Below the pieces are notes generated by a model that did no database searches, had not been told where the DNA came from, and saw nothing but the letters and a program-made list of their open reading frames with translations. Position numbers and translations under genes: made by a program. Positions 1 through 9,961 of a stretch of 64,000 nucleotides of DNA are shown in pieces (position 1 is the first letter of the stretch; every line of letters begins with the position of its first letter). Source of the DNA: Akebia trifoliata (lineage: Eukaryota > Streptophyta > Magnoliopsida > Ranunculales > Lardizabalaceae); the NCBI GenBank assembly GCA_017979445.1, contig CM030714.1, forward strand, positions 14,255,892 to 14,319,891, written 5' to 3'.

Positions 1-484
1 ATGTGTGGTATGACATGATGTTTTACACATCAAATCCTATGAAAATGGAGTCTTAGATTTTTTTTTTCTTTTGGGATGTGTGATACCACCGACGCATTAG
101 GACTATGAGTCTATCTCTGTCTTCTTCTTTTTTTTTTTTTTTGTCTTCAATTTAAAAAAAAAAGAAACCCTTTACCTGTTCTGTAAAAGTATATATACAT
201 CAAAGTTCAAACCATAATTATTTGATATTATTTATTATTAACTAAAAAATTCCTCGCACATGAGGCTTATGCTTTAGGCGTTGAGGCATATGCCTCGAGA
301 TGCTAGCCAGTCAAGTGCCTCGCCTCATCCTCAGCGTATAAAAACGTCGATGTAAGGTATACTGAAGAAAGGGACAAGTCCCACAAAAAAATCCAACCTA
401 GATGGACAAGAAGTCCCTAGAAAGGTTATATACAATTAGAAAGAGTTTTGAATAAAAATAAATTCACTAAAAATAATTCTTTGC
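1..484. other. Intergenic or intronic, no gene recognised
   Basis: AT-rich sequence with a T-run near 130-142 and an A-run near 154-164. A GC-richer patch at about 250-345 repeats words such as GAGGC and GCCTC. I see no exon, RNA gene or complete transposon. The gamma-tubulin 5' exons must lie further left, so this stretch is probably part of a long intron of that gene. Confidence 0.4.
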
Positions 485-901
485 AATCTATACAAAAGAA
501 CCATCTGAAAAGTAGGGATTTAATCTAGAGTATCAACAACTCCATCTGTATCTCTTTCCCTTCAAATGTCCTTTTTGTCCATACTCCTTCGCACAGTCCA
601 ACAGATGTTGAAAAACTTAAAAGGGAAACCTACACATAGCTAACAACGGGATAGTGAAGTAGGAGATGATCCACAGTTTCTCCACTCCTCTTGCTTATGA
701 CACAAAAGTCAATAATGATTTGCTTGCTGGAAACAGTGTCAAAATCTTACCTAAGCAAGCAGACTAGGCAAAGAACACCAGCTTGGATGGAATAACAGAT
801 CTCCAATGGTAGATGCAAGAAAATGTTGATGAGGAACCCCGATGAATGTCTCAATAGAAGGTGTCAGAGAAAGGTCCCTTTTTCTCTATGTTCCAAACCC
901 C
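485..901 (-). pseudogene. LINE reverse-transcriptase C-terminal (zf-RVT) relic
   Basis: Read on the minus strand, scattered frames give the usual tail of plant LINE polyproteins. The order is a WNIEKKGPFS-like stretch near 850-900, then KLVFFA and CLGKIL near 740-800, then SGETVDHLLLHYPVV near 635-690. A further RTFEGKE-like C-terminal segment lies near 560-580. The middle block corresponds to the zf-RVT zinc-binding region after the reverse transcriptase. Several stops and frame changes break it, so it is a dead fragment. Its left end is poorly defined, and it appears to be cut at about 902 by a hAT-like element. Confidence 0.7.
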
Positions 902-2168
902 CTGGGGTGGCAATGGGTCGGTCGTGTCGTAGTGAGGTATTTTAAAAATTTACCATACCCAAAACCGACCAGTTTAATAAGCGTGCCAAGAACTTAAACC
1001 TGAATCCGACACATTTAAGGTAACTTGACCTGTGTAACCCCTTCACTAAAATTCTAATGTGAAGTGGGAAAAATGGATTCCATTTCCACCACCAAATTAG
1101 TGTTATGGATTTAAGTCCAGATGTATATTTGTGATAAAACTAGGACCAACACTAGGGAGAAGTAGGCATGTGTATCCCAAAAAGAGGCTGCCCAAAAAAC
1201 CTGATGTGCATACACTTGATGTTGTGCATCGAATAGCTCTACTAAGTAAAAATTTATATTTATATATATATATATATATATGGGAGCGGTTTGGCAGCCC
1301 TAAAGTTTGCCAAGTTTGGTGCCAAACATTTTTTGTAAATCACTTTTGATGGGGTTAGAAGTTTTGGAATAGGCTGATTTTTTGTGAGGATGATCTCTAC
1401 GGTGAAGAGATCATCCTCACAAAAAATCAGCTCATTTTGAAACTTCTAACCCTAGTTTACATGTTGAAGAATCGTGGACCGTCCAATTTTTGTAAATCAC
1501 TTTTGATGGGGTTAGAAGTTTTGGAATAGGCTGATTTTTGGTGAGGATGATCTCCTCATCATAGAGATCATCCTCACAAAAAATCAGCTTATTCCAAAGC
1601 TTCTAACCCATATTTTGAAAAATGTTTGGCACCAAACTTGGCAAACTTTAGGGCTGCTGAACCATCCCCTATATATATACATACATACAGAGAGAGAGAG
1701 AGTACTTATCATGTGTGTTGTTCTTCTTAAGAGAGAGAGAGAGGGTTTTTGGCTATTGTATTAATCTTTTTGAGAGGGTTTCCTAAACTAAATATTTGGT
1801 AAATATCTCAAACATCCTCTATATTTTAAAAAATCTAAAATAATATGTATTATTAAAATATATGCAAAAAAATTCCTTTGAAATTCTAGCAAAAAGCAGG
1901 TAATTTCAAAATTCCTTGAATAATTATTGATATTTGAGATACCTCATGTTTCATAATTTAAATGAGCTAGTGATTGTATGTGGGCCAACATGGCACGTTA
2001 ATGATACATAACTAAACGGGTTAAGTGGATTGGCGTTTCTAACCTAGACACGACCCATTTAATAAACTTGTTAAACGTGTTGACACAATTAGGACCCAAA
2101 CACATTTAGACTCAATCCAAACCAATTAACTTTGTGTCATTTTCGAGTCGTGTTAAGATTGCCACTCC
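902..2168. mobile_element. hAT-like non-autonomous element, interrupted by a MITE
   Basis: The left end reads GGGGTGGCAATGGGTCGG and the right end, reverse-complemented, reads GGAGTGGCAATCTTAACACG, an imperfect terminal inverted repeat. Subterminal sequence is rich in words like GACCCGAC, AACGGGTT and CGTGTCG, as is common in plant hAT elements. No transposase is visible and no clean 8-bp target duplication could be matched. The MITE at 1282-1669 sits inside it. Ends are approximate. Confidence 0.5.
1282..1669. mobile_element. TA-nested double-hairpin MITE, copy A
   Basis: Flanked by a (TA)n run at 1258-1281 and by TATATATATA after 1669. The outer inverted repeats begin GGGAGCGGTTTGGCAGCCCT on the left and end with the matching complement on the right. 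Inside lie two hairpins of about 95 bases (about 1358-1452 and 1508-1606), each an imperfect palindrome running from GGTTAGAAGTTTTGGAAT to its complement. They are separated by a spacer containing GTGGACCGTCC. The second hairpin is roughly the inverse of the first, so the whole element is also one large palindrome. No ORF. Further copies lie in the window. Confidence 0.85.
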
Positions 2169-2604
2169 TCCCGTCCTCCACAGAAGAGTTAACAACTACC
2201 CACCTGATTTGGATGAGAAGACAAGCAAGTATCTCTGGCTCCTAATTGTTCAATGTCCTATCTTTAACCTTTGACCTTAACTAGAACCTGCTACAGAAGT
2301 TCTTAACAATAGTATTGGGTTCAATGGGGCTCTGAAATCACCTTTTGTGAAAATCACTTGATCTTATTTCACTCTGTTATACCTATGTAATGCAATATTA
2401 ATCATGACCTTTGTTATGGATTATGCATACCAGTTATGATGGAACAAATTCATTATGAATTGAATACATACCGGACCCAAATAACAATTATGTACATTAT
2501 TCTCCGGGTGATCTTTTTTCCTTGAAAAATTTGTGTAAGGTGTTTCATGCTTTTATTATAAGATTGCTACAGCGATTTAATCCACATATATCTGTCATTT
2601 GTAG

Positions 2605-5563
2605 GCTAATGTGATTCGTAAAACTACAGTACTAGATGTTATGAGACGACTTCTGCAGGCAAGATCACCCAGCTCATTGAAATGTTTCCATGAAGTTCAG
2701 GTTTTGTAGGGGTACACATGTTTCTGATTATGGTATATTTTGCAGACAAAGAATATCATGGTTTCTTCTTATGCTCGAACAAAAGAAGCGAGTCAAGCGA
2801 AGTACATATCAATATTAAATATTATTCAAGGAGAAGTGGACCCAACTCAGGTGATTTTTTCGTGTATGATTCTTGGACTTTTACATATCAAAAGCAACCC
2901 TTTTTGATATGTGAATTTTCAAAAATAAGGATTCATTTTGTAAGATCAAACAAGTGCTATGTTTATTGGATGATAAATTCTCAGAAGTTTCCTATCACAC
3001 TACAAGAATTCACTAGATGCATGTGACAAAGTCCGCCAACTTTTCTTGTACTTTGAGGACCTCCATGTTGTACAGAGATTTAAAACTCATGTAAAAATTG
3101 CCACTGCAGGTTGAGCAATGAAGTTGTTTTGGTGTAATCAAGTTACTGTTTGATACAAGCATTTGATCCAAATTTTATGTGTTTGGTTTAATTTTGGCAG
3201 AAAAGTGCAGCTGTAAAAGTTGTTTCCTACTGAATGTATATGTGTTCATCTGCAAAAAGTTCCAGATTTTCTTTCATCAGTGGTTGTTACATTGTGCTTT
3301 TTAACTCCAATGGTCCTACACTGATTATTATTATTTTTCTTTTCATAATATTATTGATGGGTAGTGGTTTCTTTTGTCTTAGTGGGCTTCATCTTATGGG
3401 TATCTTTGGTCTTATCTCACCCCTGTAACTTTTAATATATCCATGTTATCTAGTCAGAAAGATTGCGTATTATTTTTGGAAATATCATTCTGGACGTCAT
3501 TGTAGGAGTTGGGGGTTTCAGAGGGGCTTTATTTCAAGTGCCTCTTGGTCTGGCTACCGCATGCAATACTGTCAAAGCATTTGATTCCAAATTCTTATAG
3601 GTTTTACTCTAGTAGTGAAAAAATGGACTAAGAAATTCTCTAGTAACCCAAGAAATTGACAAATTCTTTCCCTGAAATAGTTATACTCAAGGTTTAAAAT
3701 CTCGTTTTGAGGCAATATTTCGATCAAGAGAAAAACTGAGATGGTCTCGACTGAAACATACTGAGACAACCCAAAAAATTCAATGTTTCATTCTGGTCTC
3801 AGCAGAAACCGGAATTTCCACTAAAACCTTTTGAGACGGAATGAAACTTTGAACTATGACATATTCTTGATTATTTCTTAGCTTGCTAATTGGGTGCCTT
3901 TGAGTTGATATTGTAGAAAAATTGAATTTATTGAGAATTCTTGGATGATCATTACAAATGCCCCAATAGTGGTATTTATAGACCAACTATCCTATTACAA
4001 GAATAATCTAGAACTTCAAGAATATTCTAGAATAATAAACCAACTATCCTATTGTAGAACATTACAAGAATATTCTAGAAAGTTAAGAGTAATCAAGAAT
4101 AATCAAGAAGAATATCCTATTTTCTTGATTCTATGAGATCAGATTTCCGGATTCTTCTACAGATATCAATGGCTATTTTTTTTTCTTTATTTGGTAATTA
4201 TAGTCATTGCTCACTTTTATCTTCTCGCATTATCTTTTATTAGTACTTTTTTCCCCGATTGATCTTATAGTGTGTGTGTGTGTTTACATTACCTTCTGTA
4301 CTGTATTATATTACTTGTCAATATATCATGATATTTCTATCACGACCTAATCTTGCCATACTTTCCATGAATTTGCGTGTTTAATCTTTGTGTGAAATCT
4401 TTCAAACTAGGTTCACGAAAGTTTGCAGAGAATACGTGAGAGAAAGCTTGTCAATTTTATTGAGTGGGGTCCTGCAAGCATTCAGGTCTGTTTCATAGGA
4501 AGAAAGCATCTATATATTTTATCCAATCGGTTCTTTTTCCCTTGTTTATTTGGATCTTTTTTTCATCTTTTATCTTTTTTCTTTCCTTTTTCAGGTTGCA
4601 TTATCTAGGAAGTCTCCATATGTTCAAACTGCCCATAGGGTAAGATTTACCTTCTGATCTAATTTAAGCTTGATTTCCATATGAGTTTTATTCTTTTTCT
4701 TGTAATTTTGCAACTAATGTGCAACTGCTACTCCATTCTCGATTTCTATTTTGGACCAACTGATCAATTTTCGATAGTTTGGCTTTATTTTGATTCTGAA
4801 GAATGTTTGAGTGGTTTACAAGATTTAAAGTTCCATATTTGTACATATTCTTCTTATTAGGTTAGCGGTCTCATGCTTGCAAGCCATACTAGCATTAGGC
4901 ACCTATTCAGCAAGTGTTTGAGCCAGTATGAGAAGTTGAGAAAGAAGCAAGCCTTCCTTGACAACTATCGGAAGTTTCCCATGTTTGCAGTAAGTTGAAT
5001 CTATCAAATACATCTATCTATTTGTAGCTTTAAATATCCCAGAACATGATTTGGCACATTCAGAGATAGGGCCAGCTGTGTTTTATTCTGTTTTGAGAAA
5101 TCTGATGGATCTCAACTTCAGAAAGAAAAATCTCTTACCTTCACTTATATAAGATGATATTATGTTTGAAAATCATAGAACATTTCACTTGCATGGTACA
5201 ATGGGTCTTTTGACTATCAAAGTGAATTATGGTGCCAGCATCGCACAATTGAAGAAGAAACTCCGGTAAATTTTCTCAATTCAGTCTAAACTAATACAAC
5301 TGTTTGACAGGATAATGATCTTTCTGAATTTGATGAATCTCGAGAAATAATAGAGAGCTTGGTTGATGAATACAAGGCATGTGAGTCACCGGACTATATC
5401 AAATGGGGAATGGAGGTACGCCCATGTCAGCTCCTCAATTTTTTCATCTTTATATAGTTTTGTTTCAGTCTTCACTGAGAAACATTCTATGCAGGATCCG
5501 GACCGTGCTCTCACGGGAGATGGCAATGCCACGGGAACTGCGGATCCAAATTTAGCAGTGTAA
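2605..5563 (+). CDS. TUBG1: Gamma-tubulin, C-terminal part (seven exons; 5' end outside window)
   Basis: Gamma-tubulin forms the ring complexes that nucleate microtubules. Coding exons are 2605-2658, 2746-2850, 4411-4485, 4595-4639, 4861-4989, 5311-5415 and 5495-5563, all in phase 0, giving 193 residues and a TAA stop. The chain starts [18 protein letters not shown], includes [14 protein letters not shown] and [14 protein letters not shown], and ends ADPNLAV. This is the plant gamma-tubulin C-terminal domain and matches it almost residue for residue; the family is about 475 residues long, so roughly 280 N-terminal residues are missing. No upstream exon (T1-T7 nucleotide-binding loops) was found in 1-2604, so the gene starts outside. 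Splice sites are GT-AG except the first intron, which begins GC. The reading frame is intact, so the gene is probably functional. I cannot tell which paralogue it is. Confidence 0.95.
2659..2745 (+). other. GC-AG intron in gamma-tubulin
   Basis: An 87-base intron. Protein similarity fixes the exon ends (LLQ before it, TKNIM after it). The junction reads CAG then GCAAGA, and the acceptor is TTTTGCAG. No GT occurs where the donor must be. GC-AG introns are a known minor U2 class with a strong AG/GCAAG donor, which this is. Confidence 0.9.
3912..4161 (-). mobile_element. Solo LTR of the HSE-bearing Copia family, in gamma-tubulin intron 2851-4410
   Basis: A 250-base segment from TGTAGAAAAA to TTCTTCTACA, flanked by an exact 5-bp duplication GATAT (3907-3911 and 4162-4166). 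It aligns in the same orientation with the 344-bp LTRs of the Copia element at 39844-44352, sharing the GAATTTATTGA, ATTACAAATGCCC and TATTTATAGACCAACTATCC blocks. It is shorter because it has fewer internal tandem units. No internal retrotransposon sequence remains, so it is a solo LTR. In element sense (minus) it has heat-shock-element triplets at 4020-4032 and 4068-4080 upstream of a TATA box at 3973-3981. Confidence 0.92.
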
Positions 5564-6400
5564 AAGATTCACGTAAGCTAGAACTTTTCTCTTTTTCTAC
5601 TTGCTTATTTAACGAAATACTTGTAAAACTAACTGCGTAGTCCTTTATAATAAAAAGCCGATCAAAACCACCCCTCTAAACTTTCACATTATCAGTCAGA
5701 AACACATTTGATTCCACAATATAATTATATATATATGGGTAGCATTCGGCACCCAAACCTTAGGTAAAATGGAGCCAAAGTTTTGTCCTACATGGCTAAA
5801 AGTTTCAGAATGGGCTGATTTTTTTGTGAGGAGGATCTCTATGGTGAGGAGATCATCCTCACAAAAAATCATCCCATTCCCAAAACTTCTAGCTCCATCA
5901 GAAGTGGTTTACAAATTAACCCTAGAAATTGGCATTCTACGATTCTTCCACTTGTAAACTGAAGTTGTCTACCCCTCTAGCTTTACTATGTTTTTCACTT
6001 AACTCATTTTATTATTTTTCATCTTTTAGCCGGTAATCTCAAATGATTTCAATTGCACCCCCTTTTTTTCCGTTTTTACCACATGAACCCCAAAGAAGAT
6101 GTCCTTGCTTAAGCACGGGCAAACTCCAGTGTATGTGTTGCGAATTTTATTTATTTTGGGAAAGGAGTTCTGTTAACTTCCACCCATCTGATAATGGTGG
6201 CTTAACGTTCAGTTTTGTGAAAATTGTATTTACAGATGTTGGAATGTTCAATGAAGTGCATTGGGAATGAAGGTGTGTTGAAAAAACAGATGTAATTGGT
6301 TGCATGGGTTGTGTAATCATTGTGAAATGGTTTTTGTGTAAATCTACTTTGTCACCGTGTTCTTGTATTTCAAACAAGGTATTAAGTAATTTTTTTTTGG
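5564..6400 (+). other. Probable 3' UTR of gamma-tubulin with a UTR intron
   Basis: After the stop, a good donor (CAC then GTAAGC) begins at 5573 and a matching acceptor TTTACAG ends at 6235. The sequence from 6236 to about 6400 is T- and G-rich, like a 3' UTR. I infer a 3'-UTR intron of 663 bases that contains a truncated hairpin MITE. No protein signal supports this; it rests on splice-site quality only. Confidence 0.45.
5738..5957. mobile_element. TA-nested hairpin MITE, copy B (truncated)
   Basis: Starts GGGTAGCATTCGGCACCC straight after a TATATATATA run. It holds one copy of the family hairpin, centred near 5850 (GGATCTCTATGGTGAGGAGATC), then the spacer start (TTCTACGATTCTTCCACTTG). The second hairpin and the right terminus are missing. 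It lies in the presumed gamma-tubulin 3'-UTR intron. Confidence 0.7.
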
Positions 6401-6543
6401 ATGGTAAGGCATTAAATTTGATATCGATGTCTATATTAGTTACTGTGAAATGGAATATGTCGATCTATGTGGAAGTTAATACAGTTTGTATAGAAATGAG
6501 AAAATATGACTGGATAATTTCATAAAATTTAAGGGTTAAAATA

Positions 6544-6651
6544 AGAGAGTTACTATTGCCTCACCAACTTTTACTAATGCCACACCAATTTCTATTTAAA
6601 TCACCAAAGAATTGCACACAGTTGGTGTGGCAATAGCAACACTCTAAAATA
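6544..6651. mobile_element. Short foldback MITE (about 108 bp)
   Basis: The left arm reads AGAGAGTTACTATTGCCTCA and the right arm is its near complement ending GCAATAGCAACACTCT. The middle is AT-rich with no ORF. A related half-copy occurs near 31933-31975 (GAGAGTTTCTATTGCCACAC), which supports a dispersed family. Confidence 0.55.
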
Positions 6652-8478
6652 CACTTGAAAACACATTTATAGGTTATCAAACTATGATAAATAATCAGAG
6701 AGTGGATATGTAGATCATTAATATTCCAATCTTTTTGGCGCATGTACTGATAGTTATCCACACAAAAAAAGAAAAAAAAGAAAAAGAAAAAGAAAAAGAA
6801 AAAAGGATTGTATTATATATTTAAGATAATGGTGTTATGTTAATTATACATTCGTGTATGCATAGAACCTTAGCTTAAACAGAACAAACTATTAAATACT
6901 AATATATATTTTATATTTTTAAATGTATTTTAAACAATTGTTAATGTATCTAATTAATTAGAATGTGAAATATTGTATGTGAGATGGGTTTGTTAAAGTA
7001 ATTAGACAAAAATATAATGGTATATAGATGATACCTAAATATCTAACCAATCATGTGTTTACAAGTACTTTCTAAAAGTAATTTATAATATTTCAGTAAA
7101 TTTTATCAATCTTTTAGAATATTTAGATTGAATCTCACTGTTTTATTGAAGAAATTTTCATAAAAAGGTCTTGCATTTTCTTATCTCAAATTTGATCATT
7201 CTGTTCAAAGTAGTGTTCATCAAAATATTTCACTAAATGATTAATGTTTTCCATTTGAGGTATTTACAATAGAAATTGTAGCTTAATTTTTTTTTTTGTT
7301 GAGTCTTGTACAGATGAAAAAATGTCTGATAGAAATAGTTTAAAATTTAATACTATAATTTCAAATAAAATGATTTCAAGATTTAATTGCTTCTTGGCGA
7401 AGGAGTAGAAAAGATAACACTTAAATAAAAGCTAGGGACGTTGTTTTTTAGCTGTTGTGCTAGGGATCTTTTAGCTGTATACCATCTTGTATTGGATGAG
7501 TCAAAGAGCATCGAAGTTCAAAAATATATAATCAGGGTGTAGAGCGCCTCTTGTGCATTACATGAGTAACATACTCCAATAACAATTTTATTTTTGTATT
7601 AGAGTTTACCCTTGTCGCATCCTCTTTAGGGTTAAAAGGGGTATAAATGAAAAAATAAAATAAAATTTGGAGGGTATTATTAAGAAAATTTAGGTTAAAA
7701 AGGGGTAAAAGATGAAAAATAATAAAATGAATTAAATAGATAAAAGAAGAAATATAGTAGAGTTAGAGGGGTGAAAAGTAAAAATAATAAAGTGAGTCTT
7801 AAAAAAATTGTAATTTAATGAAATGTTTATCTCCACAAATATGTAGTTGGATAAAAAATTTATCCCTCATAAAATTATAACAACTATGAGTCCTATAATT
7901 GTGTTTTATTATATATAGATACTACATTTGCTTACTTATTTCATTATTACTTGCTCTCTATCATAAAAAATACATATTTTTAAATTTAAAATTGACAAAC
8001 TTTAAGAAAATAAACAATAAACATAATTTATTCAATAAATTTCGTACTAAAATTATAATCATGGGTTCACAATTACATTATCAACTCACCCTATGTCCAT
8101 GAGTGGATGTATTATTTTGTACTATTTATATAACTTGACTAGTGTCACTATTGTGTGTAGAAAAAAAAAAAAAAAAACAAAAGAAAAAGAAAACACCACC
8201 AGTATCACCCGTGTTAATATGTTATTCCCACCCTGATTAGTTACAACAACACAATATCCTTTGATATTATTATTTACTGGTAATTCAATAATCACTATAA
8301 ATTTTAATGATTGAAGTTTCTTCTAATTGGATGGTTTTAGATTCACTCTTTATTTACAGTAATATTTTAAACTTTTCCATTACTCTATTGTAGTCTTCTA
8401 ATTGAAATCTTCACCAATATTTCATTGCAATGTTTGTTTATGAGGACATACATGATTAATCACTATATATATATATAT
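6652..8478. other. Intergenic, no gene recognised
   Basis: Very AT-rich. It holds an A/G-rich simple repeat with AAAAAG units at 6764-6804, A-runs near 8161-8178, and GGGGTAAAA-type purine-rich words at 7630-7780 that look like a degenerate repeat. A (TA)n run at 8463-8478 leads into the MITE cluster. No exon or RNA gene is evident. Confidence 0.5.
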
Positions 8479-8856
8479 GGGTAGTGTTCAAGGGCAAACT
8501 TTTTAGCAAACTTTTTGGCAAAACATTTTTCAAAACATGGGTTAGAGGTTTTGGAATGGGCTGATTTTTGGTGAGGATTATCTCTACGGTGAGTAGATCA
8601 TCCTCACTAAAAATCAGCCCATTCAAAAACTTCTAACCCTTGTTTACCAGTTGAAAAATCGTGGACCGTCCATTTTTTGTAAACTGTTTTTGATGGGGTT
8701 AGAAGTTTTGGAATGGGCTGATTTTTGGTGATGATGATCTCCTCACCCTAGAGATCATCCTCACCAAAAATCAGCCCATTCCAAGACCTCTAACTCATGT
8801 TTTGAAAAATGTTTTGCCAAAAAGTTTGTTAAAAAGTTGGCCATTGAACGCCCCCC
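8479..8856. mobile_element. TA-nested double-hairpin MITE, copy C
   Basis: Left terminus GGGTAGTGTTCAAGGGC, right terminus GGCCATTGAACGCCCCCC. Two hairpins around GATTATCTCTACGGTG and GATCTCCTCACCCTAGAG are separated by the GTGGACCGTCC spacer. (TA)n lies on both sides. It is the first of three copies in tandem. Confidence 0.88.
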
Positions 8857-8875
8857 TATATATATATATATATAT

Positions 8876-9255
8876 GGGTCCCGTTCGCCACCCTAAGCTT
8901 TACCCTACACTTTAACAAACGTGTTTTGTCCTACATGGGTTAGAAGTTTTAGAATAGACTGATTTTTGGTGAGAATGATCTATATGGTGAGGAGATCATC
9001 CTCACCAAAAATCAGCCCATTCCAAAACTTCTAACCCCATAAAAAATGATTTACAAAAAATGGACGGTCCACAATTTTTCAACTTGTAAACATGGGGCTA
9101 AAAATTTCGGAATGGGCTGATTTTTGGTGAGGATGATCTTCTAATCATAGAGATCATCCTCACCAAAAATCAACCCATTCCAAAACTTCTAACCCATGTA
9201 GGACAAAACACGTTTGTTAAAGTGTAAGGTAAAGCTTAAGGTGTTGAACATTTCC
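8876..9255. mobile_element. TA-nested double-hairpin MITE, copy D
   Basis: Left terminus GGGTCCCGTTCGCCACCC. The right end has drifted to AAGGTGTTGAACATTTCC but the inner arm is intact. Two hairpins and the spacer are present. Only about 19 bases of TA repeat separate it from copy C and about 22 from copy E. Confidence 0.88.
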
Positions 9256-9277
9256 ATATATATATATATATATATAT

Positions 9278-9658
9278 GGGTCCCGTTCGCCACCCTTAGT
9301 TTTACCACACACTTTAACAAATGCGTTTTGTCTTACATGGGTTAGAAGTTTCGGAATGAGCTGATTTTTGGTGAGGATGATCTCTATGGTGAGGAGATCA
9401 TCCTCACCAAAAATCAGCTCATTCCAAAACTTCTAACCCCATCAAAATTAATTTACAAAAAATGGACGGTCCACGATTTTTCAACGTGTAAACATGGGGC
9501 TAAACATTTCGGAATGGGCTGATTTTTGGGGAGGATGATCTTCTAATCATAGAGATCATCCTCACCAAAAATCAGCTCATTCCGAAACTTCTAACCCATG
9601 TAAGACAAAACGCGTTTGTTAAAGTGTGTGGTAAAACTAAGGGTGGCGAACGGGACCC
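9278..9658. mobile_element. TA-nested double-hairpin MITE, copy E (best preserved)
   Basis: Termini are GGGTCCCGTTCGCCACCC and its exact complement GGGTGGCGAACGGGACCC. The outer inverted repeat extends about 60 bases, then two hairpins with centres GATCTCTATGGTGAGGAG and GATCTTCTAATCATAGAG. The whole 381 bases can fold as one long hairpin or as a three-armed structure. A (TA)n run continues at 9659-9682. This is the best reference copy of the family in the window. Confidence 0.9.
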
Positions 9659-9961
9659 ATATATATATATATATATATATATTATGATGGATAAAATGGG
9701 CATCTTCATGAAGAGCAGGATTTGAACATCTTGGGAGTGGGATATCATATTTTGAGAATGGGGATTGGAGAAGGATTCACAAACAAAGTGCTAGATCGAG
9801 CAGAGATTGGGAGTGAGAGTGACACCCCTAACAAAATGATTGAGTTACTATCAAATCATTAATTTAAGAATGCTAGTCCAATTGGTAGTTTGATGAATGC
9901 AATGCATTGTACAAGGCCAAATATTTCATGTGCAGTTTGTAAACTTTTTAAATATAAAAAT

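Noticed and set aside
1..2604. Gamma-tubulin N-terminal exons within the window
   Set aside because: I looked for the conserved GTPase loops and the segment before ANVIRK and found none; only transposon relics occur.
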